Part shown: positions 28,193-35,849 of the stretch, in pieces
How the letters are laid out: every line of letters starts with the position of its first letter
Position numbering within the stretch: position 1 is the first letter of the stretch
Origin: Nocardia rhizosphaerihabitans
GTDB lineage: Bacteria > Actinomycetota > Actinomycetes > Mycobacteriales > Mycobacteriaceae
Length of the DNA: 64,000 nucleotides
NCBI RefSeq assembly: GCF_014646295.1
Contig: NZ_BMNE01000003.1
Span: 698,417 to 762,416 of the forward strand
Direction of reading: 5' to 3'
The notes under the pieces: model-generated
Databases searched by the model: none
What the model saw: only the letters and a program-made list of their open reading frames with translations
Told to the model about the DNA's origin: nothing
Translations under genes and position numbers: made by a program

Positions 28193-28218
28193 CTTGTTCG
28201 TGTGAGTTCGCGAACAAG
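28193..28218. promoter_or_regulatory. Inverted repeat upstream of glucose dehydrogenase-like gene
   Basis: CTTGTTCG (28193-28200) and CGAACAAG (28211-28218) form an 8-bp inverted repeat with a 10-nt spacer. The right part also holds the perfect 10-bp palindrome GTTCGCGAAC (28206-28215). It ends 52 nt before the ATG of the dehydrogenase, a fitting place for an operator. The regulator is not evident nearby. Confidence 0.5.
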
Positions 28219-28270
28219 TTGCTGATGCAGGTTCCGACAGCATCGCCGTTGCGGCGGAAGGGAAACCGAC

Positions 28271-29320
28271 ATGCGCGCTTTGACCGTTGTGCCGAACCAG
28301 CCCGGATCGTTGAGCATCGAGGACGTGCCGGATCCGGTGCCGGGGCCGAACGAGTTGCTCGTCGACGGGATCTCGCTCGGCATCTGCGGTACCGACCGCG
28401 AGATCGCCTCGGGCGAGTACGGGTGGGCGCCGCCGGGACGGGACCGGCTGATCCTGGGGCACGAGTCGCTGGGCCGGGTGCGGACCGCGCCGGACGGAAG
28501 TGGTTTCGCCGCAGGCGATCTCGTCGTCGGGATCGTGCGCCGCCCCGATCCGGTGCCGTGCGGGGCGTGTGCGCGTGGCGAGTTCGACATGTGCCGCAAC
28601 GGGGACTACGTGGAGCGCGGGATCAAGCAGATCGACGGGTTCGGGTCGAGCGAGTGGGTGGTGCCGGTCGATTACGCCGTGCAGCTCGATCCGTCGCTGG
28701 CGCAGGTCGGGGTGCTGATGGAGCCGACGACGGTGGTGGCCAAGGCGTGGGATCAGATCGAGAAGATCAACGGTCGGGCCTGGTTCGATCCGAAGACGGT
28801 GCTGATCACCGGTGCGGGGCCGATCGGTCTGCTGGCGGCGATGCTCGGTGCTCAGCGGGGACTGGACGTGCATGTCCTCGACCGGTCGACGGAGGGGCCG
28901 AAGCCGGGGCTGGTGGCCGATCTCGGTGGGACCTTCCACACGGGTTCGGCCGCGGATGTGGCGGAGAAGATCCACGCGGATGTCGTGATCGAGGCGACCG
29001 GCGCTCCGGCGGTGGCGTTGCAGGCCGCGGAGATCAACCACCCTGGCGTGATCGTCTGCCTGACCGGGGTGTCCTCACCCGGTAACGACGCCCCGGTCGA
29101 CGTGGGCGCGCTCAACCGCAATATCGTGCTCGACAATGCGGTGGTGTTCGGATCGGTCAACGCCAACCGGCACCACTACGAGCTGGCGGCGCAGGCGCTG
29201 GCGAAGGCCGACCCGGAGTGGTTGGGCCGGTTGATCACCCGGCGACTGCCGTTGGAGCGCGCGCTCGAGGCGTTCGAGCCGGGTGACCACAGCGATATCA
29301 AGGTCGTCATCGACCTTTAA
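28271..29320 (+). CDS. Glucose 1-dehydrogenase-like medium-chain dehydrogenase
   Basis: 349 residues. Predicted to oxidise glucose or a related aldose with NAD(P), using zinc. Seen: the catalytic zinc cysteine in GICGTDREI, GHE in LGHESLGRV, the structural-zinc cysteines CGACARGEFDMC, and the Rossmann turn LITGAGPIGLLAAML near residue 180. The LMEPTTVVAKAWDQI stretch and the C-terminal half fit the glucose dehydrogenase subgroup. AAGGG lies about 9 nt before the ATG. The 5' region carries a clear inverted repeat. It ends 3 nt from the stop of the convergent DsbA/FrnE gene. The sugar is inferred from the subfamily. Confidence 0.85.
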   Translation: MRALTVVPNQPGSLSIEDVPDPVPGPNELLVDGISLGICGTDREIASGEYGWAPPGRDRLILGHESLGRVRTAPDGSGFAAGDLVVGIVRRPDPVPCGACARGEFDMCRNGDYVERGIKQIDGFGSSEWVVPVDYAVQLDPSLAQVGVLMEPTTVVAKAWDQIEKINGRAWFDPKTVLITGAGPIGLLAAMLGAQRGLDVHVLDRSTEGPKPGLVADLGGTFHTGSAADVAEKIHADVVIEATGAPAVALQAAEINHPGVIVCLTGVSSPGNDAPVDVGALNRNIVLDNAVVFGSVNANRHHYELAAQALAKADPEWLGRLITRRLPLERALEAFEPGDHSDIKVVIDL

Positions 29321-29323
29321 GCG

Positions 29324-30037
29324 TTAGATCTTGCAGCCGTCCGGGCCGCAGGTCTCGCCGTCGGACTCGGCGGTGATCACCAGTGGTGCCGGGCGGTCGT
29401 TCCATGCGGTGGTGAGCGCGTGGGTGAACACCTCGGTCGGCTGGGCGCCGGAGACGGCGTACTTGTTGTCGAAGACGAAGAACGGCACGCCGGTCGCGCC
29501 GAGTTGCGTGGCTTCGCGTTCGTCCTGGCGGACGGCGTCGGCGTAGGCGTCCGGGTCGGCGAGCACCGCGCGCACCGCAGCTTCGTCCAGACCCGCGCGC
29601 ACCGCAAGCGCGACAAGGCGTTCGGTGTCGGCGAAGACCGGTTCGGGTTCGGCGAAATTGCCCGCGTAGAGAGCGTCGAGCACGGCATCCTGCTTGCCCT
29701 GCTCGAGGGCGAAGTGCAGCAGCCGGTGCATGTCGAAGCTGTTCCCGTAGTCGCGACCGGTGGTCTGGTAGGGCAGCCCGAGCTGGGCGGCCTGGGCGCC
29801 GATGGCGCGCTCGTTGGCGGCGGCCTGCTCGACGCTGATGCCGTACTTGGCGGCGATGCGCGGGATGACCGGGCCGGTCTCACCGGCGGGCAGACCGGGA
29901 TCGAGCTCGAAGGACCGGTGCACGACTTCGATGTCGTCACGATGGTCGAAGCCTGCCAGCGCCTCCTCGAAACGGGCTTTGCCCAGGTAACAGAACGGGC
30001 AGTTGATGTCGGTCCAGATCTCTACTCTGGTGGTCAA
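29324..30037 (-). CDS. DsbA-family oxidoreductase, FrnE type
   Basis: 237 residues from TTG 30035-30037, which has GGAGGAGG 5 nt before it; the GTG six codons earlier would place that site inside the gene. It has a thioredoxin fold with an all-helical insert. The CxxC motif is in TDINCPFCYLGKARF near residue 15, and the cis-proline loop is in GATGVPFFVFDNKYAVSG. It lacks a signal peptide and so should act in the cytoplasm, as other FrnE-like thiol oxidoreductases or isomerases do. The C-terminal tail has a second cysteine pair (ETCGPDGCKI). A hairpin with a T-run precedes the gene. Confidence 0.88.
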   Translation of the reverse strand: MTTRVEIWTDINCPFCYLGKARFEEALAGFDHRDDIEVVHRSFELDPGLPAGETGPVIPRIAAKYGISVEQAAANERAIGAQAAQLGLPYQTTGRDYGNSFDMHRLLHFALEQGKQDAVLDALYAGNFAEPEPVFADTERLVALAVRAGLDEAAVRAVLADPDAYADAVRQDEREATQLGATGVPFFVFDNKYAVSGAQPTEVFTHALTTAWNDRPAPLVITAESDGETCGPDGCKI

Positions 30038-30058
30038 GCGGGCCTCCTCCGGCACACG

Positions 30059-30083
30059 AAAAATCCGGCGGCGATCCGCCGGA
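30059..30083 (-). terminator. Attenuator-like hairpin with T-run in the leader of the FrnE-type gene
   Basis: Read on the minus strand, an 8-bp stem (TCCGGCGG with CCGCCGGA) around a 4-nt loop is followed at once by TTTTT. It stands only 22 nt before the TTG start of the DsbA/FrnE gene, and no gene upstream on that strand needs a terminator. The first arm could instead pair with GCCGGA, which overlaps the Shine-Dalgarno region. Conditional termination is inferred. Confidence 0.5.
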
Positions 30084-30187
30084 CATATCTGGACAGGCGT
30101 TCAAATTCTTGGGGTGCAACGCGGGCAACGGAGCCGCTATTCCCTGGCGCGTCCGGGCACGACGGGACGAGCACGAAGGAAAGATTG

Positions 30188-30943
30188 ATGGCGTTCGATC
30201 GACGGAGGGGGTGGGTGCAGGTGCCCGAAGGATTGGCGGTGCCCCGCGCACTGGGTGGATTGTGGGCGGTGCGGCACGCCCAGAGCGAGGCCAATGCCTG
30301 GTACGCGGACCCGGCGACCGAACTGCGGCCGATGCGCGGCACCGACGCCGAGATGGACCTGACCGAGTACGGACAGTGGCAGGCCCGGCGTCTGGGCGAC
30401 TGGCTGGCGGGGCTGTCCGGGACGCAGCGGCCCGAGCTGGTGGTCTGCTCCCCCTTCCTGCGCACCCGGCTGACCTGGGCGTTGATGGCCGAGGCCGCGG
30501 CGACCCGCAACCGGCACCTGCAACCGATCCGGACCCTGGTCGACGAACGGCTGCGCGACCGCGAGATGGGCGTGTTCGAACTGCACCCGTACAAGGCGAT
30601 CCGCCGCCGCTCCCCCGAAGAGGCCGCCCGCAGGGAACGGGTCGGCAACTGGGTGTACCGCCCGCCCGGCGGCGAGTCGCTGGCCGACGTGGCGCTGCGG
30701 GTACGCAGTTTCCTCGACGAACTGGACGTGGTCGCCGCGGGCGAGCAGGTGCTGGTGGTGACACACGACGCGGTCGTGATGTCGATGCGCTACATCCTGG
30801 AAGGAATGGGCGCGCCGGTGCCGGATCACCTCGAGCCCGTCCCGAACGCGTCGGTGTCGCAGTGGCGGCGCGAAGGTCCGCGGCTGGAGCTGCGGGTGTG
30901 GGGCGAAGTCGGCCATCTCGTCGGCACCGAGCAGGTCGGCTGA
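30188..30943 (+). CDS. Histidine phosphatase-superfamily protein with RHA motif
   Basis: 251 residues from ATG 30188-30190 with AAGGAAAG 6 nt upstream. The phosphohistidine motif normally reads RHG; here it is VRHAQSEAN, with Ala in place of Gly. The second catalytic region is intact (VVTHDAVVMSMRYILEGM), and the acidic residue lies in RDREMGVFELHPY. Such proteins are small-molecule phosphatases or mutases; the substrate is not known. The open frame extends far upstream antisense to the FrnE gene, but that part is a shadow. It is divergent from the FrnE gene. Confidence 0.85.
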   Translation: MAFDRRRGWVQVPEGLAVPRALGGLWAVRHAQSEANAWYADPATELRPMRGTDAEMDLTEYGQWQARRLGDWLAGLSGTQRPELVVCSPFLRTRLTWALMAEAAATRNRHLQPIRTLVDERLRDREMGVFELHPYKAIRRRSPEEAARRERVGNWVYRPPGGESLADVALRVRSFLDELDVVAAGEQVLVVTHDAVVMSMRYILEGMGAPVPDHLEPVPNASVSQWRREGPRLELRVWGEVGHLVGTEQVG

Positions 30944-31098
30944 GCTCGGCGTGTGACAGCCGATCCCGCACTGCCGACAATTGCTGACAGCCGCGGTGTG
31001 TGTCGGGCTGGGGATCGGGGCCGGCCTCGGGGTGTATCGGTGGAGCCCGGTGGCCCAGCACGCCTCGGCTCCGTTGCCGAAGTAGCTCCGGTGGAAGA

Positions 31099-32964
31099 AT
31101 GCCGGTTGTGGATGTGGCGATCGGCTTGGTGGTTCTGGTCGGCTCGGCGACCGCGCTCGCGGCGCTGGCCCGGCGATTCGGGGTGTCGGAACCTCTCGTC
31201 CTGACCCTGGCCGGCGTCGCCGCCTCCTATCTGCCGATGGTGCCGCAGGTGCATCTCGAGCCCGAGGTGGTGCTGCTGGGTTTGCTGCCGCCGCTGCTCT
31301 ACACGGCGGCGCTGCGCACCTCGCTGGTCGACTTCAAGGACAACGTGCGCACCATTGCGTCGCTGTCGGTGGGATTGGTGCTGTTCAGCACCTTCGCGGT
31401 GGCGCTGGTGGCGTGGTGGTTGCTGCCGGTGCCGTTCGCCGCGGCGGTGGCGCTGGGCGCGGTGGTCGCTCCCCCGGACGCGGTCGCGGCGACGGCGATC
31501 GCGCGGCGCACCGGGATGCCACGCAGCATCGTGACCGTGCTCGAGGACGAGTCGCTGTTCAACGACGCGACGGCGCTGGTGTCACTGCGCGGGGCGATCG
31601 CGGCGATCGGCGGCACGGTGACGGTGTGGCAGATCGGCGGCGACTTCCTGCTCGCCGCGGTCGGCGGCGCGGTGATCGGCGGGGCGGTCGCGGCGGGACT
31701 GGTGGTGCTGCGCAAGCGGATCAACGATCCGGTGCTCGACACCACGGTGTCGCTGCTCGCCCCGTTCGTCGCCTACCTGCCCGCCGAGCATGTGCACGCC
31801 TCCGGCGTGATCGCGGTGGTGACCTGCGGGATGATCCTCGGGCACGGCGCACAACGCTGGCAGGGCGCCGCGTCACGGGTCGCGGAGACGACGAACTGGC
31901 GCACCATCCAGTTCATTCTGGAGAGCGCGGTCTTCCTGATCATCGGCCTGCAGGTGCGCTGGATCGTCGACGGCGCCTGGCACAGCGGCCTCGACCATCG
32001 CACCCTGGTGGTGGCGGCGGTGGCGGTGCTCGCCGCGGTGATGCTCGCGCGGCCCGTCTGGGTGTTCACCCCGGTCCTGGTCGCCCGGCTGTTCGGGCGC
32101 ACGACCGAGCCGTTGAGCCACGCCGCGGTGGTGTCGTGGGCGGGGATGCGTGGCGTGGTGACCTTGGCGGCGGTGCTGTTGCTGCCCGCCACGACACCGC
32201 AGCTGCCGGTACTGGAGCTGCTTGCGCTGGTGGTGGTCGGCGGCACGCTGCTGGTGCAGGGCACCTCGCTGCCGTGGCTGGTTCGGCTGCTGCGGCTGCG
32301 CGGTCCCAGCCGCGCCGAGGACGCGCTCGCCAAAGCCGATCTGCTGCAACAGGCTACGAGCGCGGGACTGGCCGAACTGGACAAACAGATCGGCCCCGAC
32401 ACACCGGAGCCCGTGGTCGAGTCGCTGCGGCAACGGCTGATCTGGCGCACCAACGCGGCCTGGGAACGGCTGGGACGCCCCGAAGCCGAACAGATGACCC
32501 CGACCGCGGAGTACCGGCGACTGCGGCTGGCGATGCTGGGCGCCGAACGCGATGCCGTGCTGCGGGTCCGCGACGCCGGGACCGTGGACTACGAGGTACT
32601 CCAGCATGTGCTGGCGCGGCTCGACCTCGAAGAGTCGATGATCGATCGGTTCGACGAGGCAGACGAGGAACCGGGCGTCGAACCGCTCGCCGGCGCCGGG
32701 GCCGCCGACGGCTGCGCTCATCTCGAACACGCGCCGCTGCTGCGGGAGCCGGTCGGTGATCTGGTGTGCCGCCGGTGCGTCGAAGAGGGACTGGCCTGGG
32801 TGCATCTGCGCATGTGCACCGGTTGCGGAAACATCGGCTGCTGCGAGTCCTCGCTGGGCAACCATGCCAGTGCCCACTTTGCGGCGACGGCGCATCCGGT
32901 GATGCGCAGTGTGGAGCCCGGCGAAGTCTGGCGCTGGTGCTACGTGGACGAGCTGCTCGGCTAG
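31099..32964 (+). CDS. CPA1-type Na+/H+ antiporter with C-terminal UBP zinc finger
   Basis: 621 residues from ATG 31099-31101 (GGAAG just upstream). Residues 1-about 415 hold twelve or so membrane segments with CPA1 hallmarks: PPDAVAATAIARRTGMPR (exchange-site aspartate) and VLEDESLFNDATALV. A cytoplasmic, partly coiled-coil region follows (about 440-535). The last 85 residues are a UBP-type zinc finger: CAHLEH, CRRCVEEG, CTGCGNIGCCE and HASAHFAATAHPV. It exchanges Na+ or K+ for H+ in the cell membrane; the finger may sense or bind something in the cytoplasm. The stop overlaps the convergent TetR stop by 3 nt. Confidence 0.9.
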   Translation: MPVVDVAIGLVVLVGSATALAALARRFGVSEPLVLTLAGVAASYLPMVPQVHLEPEVVLLGLLPPLLYTAALRTSLVDFKDNVRTIASLSVGLVLFSTFAVALVAWWLLPVPFAAAVALGAVVAPPDAVAATAIARRTGMPRSIVTVLEDESLFNDATALVSLRGAIAAIGGTVTVWQIGGDFLLAAVGGAVIGGAVAAGLVVLRKRINDPVLDTTVSLLAPFVAYLPAEHVHASGVIAVVTCGMILGHGAQRWQGAASRVAETTNWRTIQFILESAVFLIIGLQVRWIVDGAWHSGLDHRTLVVAAVAVLAAVMLARPVWVFTPVLVARLFGRTTEPLSHAAVVSWAGMRGVVTLAAVLLLPATTPQLPVLELLALVVVGGTLLVQGTSLPWLVRLLRLRGPSRAEDALAKADLLQQATSAGLAELDKQIGPDTPEPVVESLRQRLIWRTNAAWERLGRPEAEQMTPTAEYRRLRLAMLGAERDAVLRVRDAGTVDYEVLQHVLARLDLEESMIDRFDEADEEPGVEPLAGAGAADGCAHLEHAPLLREPVGDLVCRRCVEEGLAWVHLRMCTGCGNIGCCESSLGNHASAHFAATAHPVMRSVEPGEVWRWCYVDELLG

Positions 32965-33506
32965 CGGCGGTGCGAGTAGATCAGGCGCGCGTACTCGGCG
33001 AGCAGGCGGTCCAGTTCGGTGGGTTCGCCGGTCGCGGCGAGCTGCTGGTAGCCGATCAGCATGGCCATGCCGAACTCGGTGACGACCGAGGCGGTCGCCT
33101 CGTCGCCGACGACGCTGTCGATGACTCGGTGCACGGTCCGCCTGCGTGACTCGTCGACCCGCTTGACCGTCACGTGCACCGACTCGTCGTTGGCCGCCCA
33201 GGCACGCAGCGCGGCTTCGGCGCCGTGTTCGAGACCGCTGGCCAGCGCCGACATGGCGCGCACGTCGGCATCGGGATCGCCGTGACCGACATCGAGCGCG
33301 CGTAGCTCGACCATCTGGCGGTTCTCCCAGTGCTCGAGGAGCGTGTCGACGAAGCCCTGCCACGAGCCGAAGTGGTGGTAGAACGAGCCGCTGGTGACAC
33401 CGAGGCGACGGCACAGCACACCGATGTTGAGACCTTTGAAGCCGAACTCGGCGAGCACCGCCACAGCGGTGTCGTAGTACTGCTCCTTGGTGACCACTCG
33501 GGACAT
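32961..33506 (-). CDS. TetR-family transcriptional regulator
   Basis: 181 residues from ATG 33504-33506; the longer open frame before it has no TetR features. The HTH (about 8-55) contains LNIGVLCRRLGVTSGSFYHHFGSWQGFVDTLL. The C-terminal helices have no recognisable ligand motif. Its TAG shares bases with the antiporter's stop on the other strand (CTAG at 32961-32964). A pair of CGTAACGA repeats about 55-85 nt upstream is a candidate operator for autoregulation. Confidence 0.88.
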   Translation of the reverse strand: MSRVVTKEQYYDTAVAVLAEFGFKGLNIGVLCRRLGVTSGSFYHHFGSWQGFVDTLLEHWENRQMVELRALDVGHGDPDADVRAMSALASGLEHGAEAALRAWAANDESVHVTVKRVDESRRRTVHRVIDSVVGDEATASVVTEFGMAMLIGYQQLAATGEPTELDRLLAEYARLIYSHRR

Positions 33507-33560
33507 CGCGATGCCGATCTGTTCGTGCGGACAGGGCCGAAGAATGCGAACAGTACCCGA

Positions 33561-33590
33561 TCGTAACGAGGACTCGCGCGAGCGTAACGA
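33561..33590. promoter_or_regulatory. Paired CGTAACGA repeats around a palindrome, upstream of TetR gene
   Basis: TCGTAACGA (33561-33569) and GCGTAACGA (33582-33590) are direct repeats 21 bp apart, two helical turns. The first is itself an inverted repeat around a central A. The 10-bp palindrome CTCGCGCGAG (33573-33582) lies between them. The block is 55 nt upstream of the minus-strand TetR start. Confidence 0.4.
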
Positions 33591-33688
33591 AGTCCATGCT
33601 GTGCCCGAATCCGCAGCTCTGCGATCGAAATACCAAGTGCCGGAACAAAATCGGTGGCCCACCTGGTCACATGCCCACCCGAATGGAA

Positions 33689-33710
33689 TTACAGAGCAGA
33701 TGCTCTGTAA
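33689..33710. promoter_or_regulatory. Perfect 22-bp palindromic TetR operator
   Basis: TTACAGAGCA and its exact reverse complement TGCTCTGTAA flank a central GA. The palindrome ends 10 nt before the ATG of the TetR gene at 33721, so a bound dimer would block transcription or translation initiation. Autorepression, with control of the downstream enoyl-CoA hydratase gene, is inferred. Confidence 0.75.
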
Positions 33711-33720
33711 ACTTTTGTTC

Positions 33721-34329
33721 ATGCCGAGACCGCGTACCCACGACCCGGAGACCGTGCTGGACGCCGCCGAGAACATCGCCGCCCGTTCCGGGCCGGCCGC
33801 GGTGACCGTGCGCGCGGTCGCCGCGGCGACCGGAGTCTCCAACGGCGCGCTGTACCACACCTTCGCCTCCCGTCAGGAAGTGCTGGCGCGCACCTGGTTA
33901 CGCGCGGCCCGCCGCTTCCTGGCGCTGCAAGCCGCCGACATCGACCGTGCCGTCGACGCCACCGACCCGAGCGCCAGGATCGAGGCGGTCGTCGATGCCG
34001 CCGAGACCCCGGCGCGCCTGGCCGACACCCACCCCGACTCGGCCCGCCTGCTGATGCTTGTCGACCGCGCCGACCTGCTCGCCGGAGACCTGCCCGCCGA
34101 CCTCGCTCTCGAGATCGCCGCCACCGAGAAGGCGCTGCTGACCGCACTGAAACGGCTCGCGCGTGCCCTGTGGGGTCGCGCCGACCGGCGCGGGGTCGCC
34201 ACCGTCACCACCTGCCTGGTCGACCTGCCGACCGCGCTGCTGCTGCGCCGCGACCGGCTCACCGATCCCCTGGCCCGCAGACAACTGCGTGCCGCCGTCC
34301 GTGCCGTCCTCGAACTCGGCCCCCGCTGA
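33721..34329 (+). CDS. TetR-family transcriptional regulator
   Basis: 202 residues. HTH at about residues 8-52, including VTVRAVAAATGVSNGALYHTF. It has no Shine-Dalgarno sequence; the 22-bp palindrome fills the region 10-32 nt before the ATG, so the mRNA may be leaderless or nearly so. The enoyl-CoA hydratase-like gene starts 12 nt after its stop, and the two surely share a transcript. The regulator probably senses an acyl-CoA or similar metabolite handled by that enzyme; this is inferred from the pairing. Confidence 0.9.
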   Translation: MPRPRTHDPETVLDAAENIAARSGPAAVTVRAVAAATGVSNGALYHTFASRQEVLARTWLRAARRFLALQAADIDRAVDATDPSARIEAVVDAAETPARLADTHPDSARLLMLVDRADLLAGDLPADLALEIAATEKALLTALKRLARALWGRADRRGVATVTTCLVDLPTALLLRRDRLTDPLARRQLRAAVRAVLELGPR

Positions 34330-34341
34330 AAGGAACCACCC

Positions 34342-34998
34342 ATGCCCACCCTGCGCCACCACGACGCGATCGCGATCCTCGACCTCGGCGACGGGGAGAA
34401 CCGCTTCTCCCCCGACTTCATGACCGAGGTGCACGCCCACCTCGACGCCGTCGTCGCCGCGGGCGCCGCCGCCCTGGTGACCACCGCAACCGGCAAGATC
34501 TACTCCAACGGCCTGGACCTGGACTGGTTGTCCGCCAACGGCGACCACGCCGCCGACTACGTCGAAGCCGTGCACACCCTGTTCGGCCGGATGCTGACCC
34601 TGCCGATGCCGACCGTCGCCGCGATCGGCGGCCACGCTTTCGGCGCTGGCGCCATGCTGGCGATCGCGCACGACTACCGGGTGATGCGCGCCGACCGCGG
34701 CTTCTTCTGTTTCCCCGAGGCCGACATCCGCATCCCGTTCACCAACGGCATGGCCGCCCTGATCCAGGCCAAGGTGCCCCCGAAGACGGCGATCGCCGCG
34801 ATGACCACGGCCCGCCGCTACGGCGGCACCGACGCGCTCGCGGCCGACCTGGTCGACGCCGCGGTCGCCGAGTCCGAGGTCCTCGACACCGCGGTGGCGA
34901 TGGTCGCGCCGCTGGGCGGCAAGGACCAGCCGACGATGACCGCGATCAAGTCGGTGATGTTCGCCGACGTCCTGGATGCGTTGCGCGGCAAGGACTGA
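34342..34998 (+). CDS. Enoyl-CoA hydratase/isomerase-family protein
   Basis: 218 residues, shorter than the usual 255-265 because the C-terminal helices are trimmed, as in delta3-delta2-enoyl-CoA isomerases. The crotonase oxyanion-hole regions are visible as GKIYSNGLDLDWL and AAIGGHAFGAGAMLAIAHDYRV. The glutamates of classical hydratases are not obvious, so isomerase or another crotonase reaction is possible. AAAGGA lies 7 nt before the ATG. It forms an operon with the TetR gene just upstream. Confidence 0.85.
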   Translation: MPTLRHHDAIAILDLGDGENRFSPDFMTEVHAHLDAVVAAGAAALVTTATGKIYSNGLDLDWLSANGDHAADYVEAVHTLFGRMLTLPMPTVAAIGGHAFGAGAMLAIAHDYRVMRADRGFFCFPEADIRIPFTNGMAALIQAKVPPKTAIAAMTTARRYGGTDALAADLVDAAVAESEVLDTAVAMVAPLGGKDQPTMTAIKSVMFADVLDALRGKD

Positions 34999-35004
34999 CG
35001 GCGA

Positions 35005-35847
35005 TCACGGCAGCCGGGGGCCCTTGCCCAGATAGACGTCACCACGATCGTCGCTGGCCCAGCCGCCCCCGGTGTAGTCGCCGAGTACGAAACACGCGTC
35101 GCAGAACTGCTTGCCGAACACCGTCAGGTAGATGCTGCGGTAGGAGCTGATCGCCCGCATCTTCACCGACTTGTAGGCCGCCTGGGCGCTGGGCTGTGCC
35201 TCCAGGAACGCGTACCGGCGGAAATCGGCGACCGGTTCGGTGGAGAAGCGGACCAGCCCGAGCCTGCTGAGATTGCCCAGATAGTGGTGATCACGGTCGG
35301 GCAGTGCGCATCCGGCCATGTAGGCGATCATGTTGATGCCGTCGGCCAGGCGTTGCGAGCCGATCCCGAACGGCGCCTTGGTACGGATATCGATCGCCGG
35401 TTGCGGACCGGCGACGGCGAGGAAACGCAGGATGCGCGCCTCGTCGGGGGTCAGGTCGTGCAGGATCGGCACGAACGAGGGGTGCAGGTCGCGGGGCTGC
35501 TGCGCCGAATCCCAGCCCTCGGTGATCATCGCGTCGCCCATCGCCTTGAGATCCTCGGCGTCGACGCCCGATTCGGCGGTGCCGTACACTCCGGCGGCGG
35601 TGCTGGTCAGGCCGAGCGCGCTGAGCGCGATCCGGCGCAGCGATTCGACCCGATGGTCGATGATCTGCGAGATCGGTTCGCCCGCACGGATTTCGTCGGC
35701 CAGGTCGGTGGCGGTATGCAGCGCGCCCTTGGTGACCGCACCGACGATGTGGCGCAACGACAGTCCCGCGATGCGCGCCAACCCGACCAGGTCGGTGGGG
35801 ATCCCGGGCTCGGGAACGGGTTCGGGGAGTTTCTCGCGGTCGTCCAT
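35005..35847 (-). CDS. Abi-alpha (DUF4393)-like protein
   Basis: 280 residues from ATG 35845-35847, chosen because GGAG lies 7 nt before it. The pattern LHPSFVPILHDLTPDEARILRFLAVAGPQPAIDI resembles the Abi-alpha/DUF4393 family, which takes its name from a lactococcal abortive-infection protein; most members have unproven roles. There is one weakly hydrophobic segment near 85-105 and a CxxC (FCDACFVLGDYTGGGW) near the C-terminus. It starts 2 nt after the DUF445 stop, so the two are co-translated. A link to phage defence rests only on the family name. Confidence 0.6.
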   Translation of the reverse strand: MDDREKLPEPVPEPGIPTDLVGLARIAGLSLRHIVGAVTKGALHTATDLADEIRAGEPISQIIDHRVESLRRIALSALGLTSTAAGVYGTAESGVDAEDLKAMGDAMITEGWDSAQQPRDLHPSFVPILHDLTPDEARILRFLAVAGPQPAIDIRTKAPFGIGSQRLADGINMIAYMAGCALPDRDHHYLGNLSRLGLVRFSTEPVADFRRYAFLEAQPSAQAAYKSVKMRAISSYRSIYLTVFGKQFCDACFVLGDYTGGGWASDDRGDVYLGKGPRLP

Positions 35848-35849
35848 GC

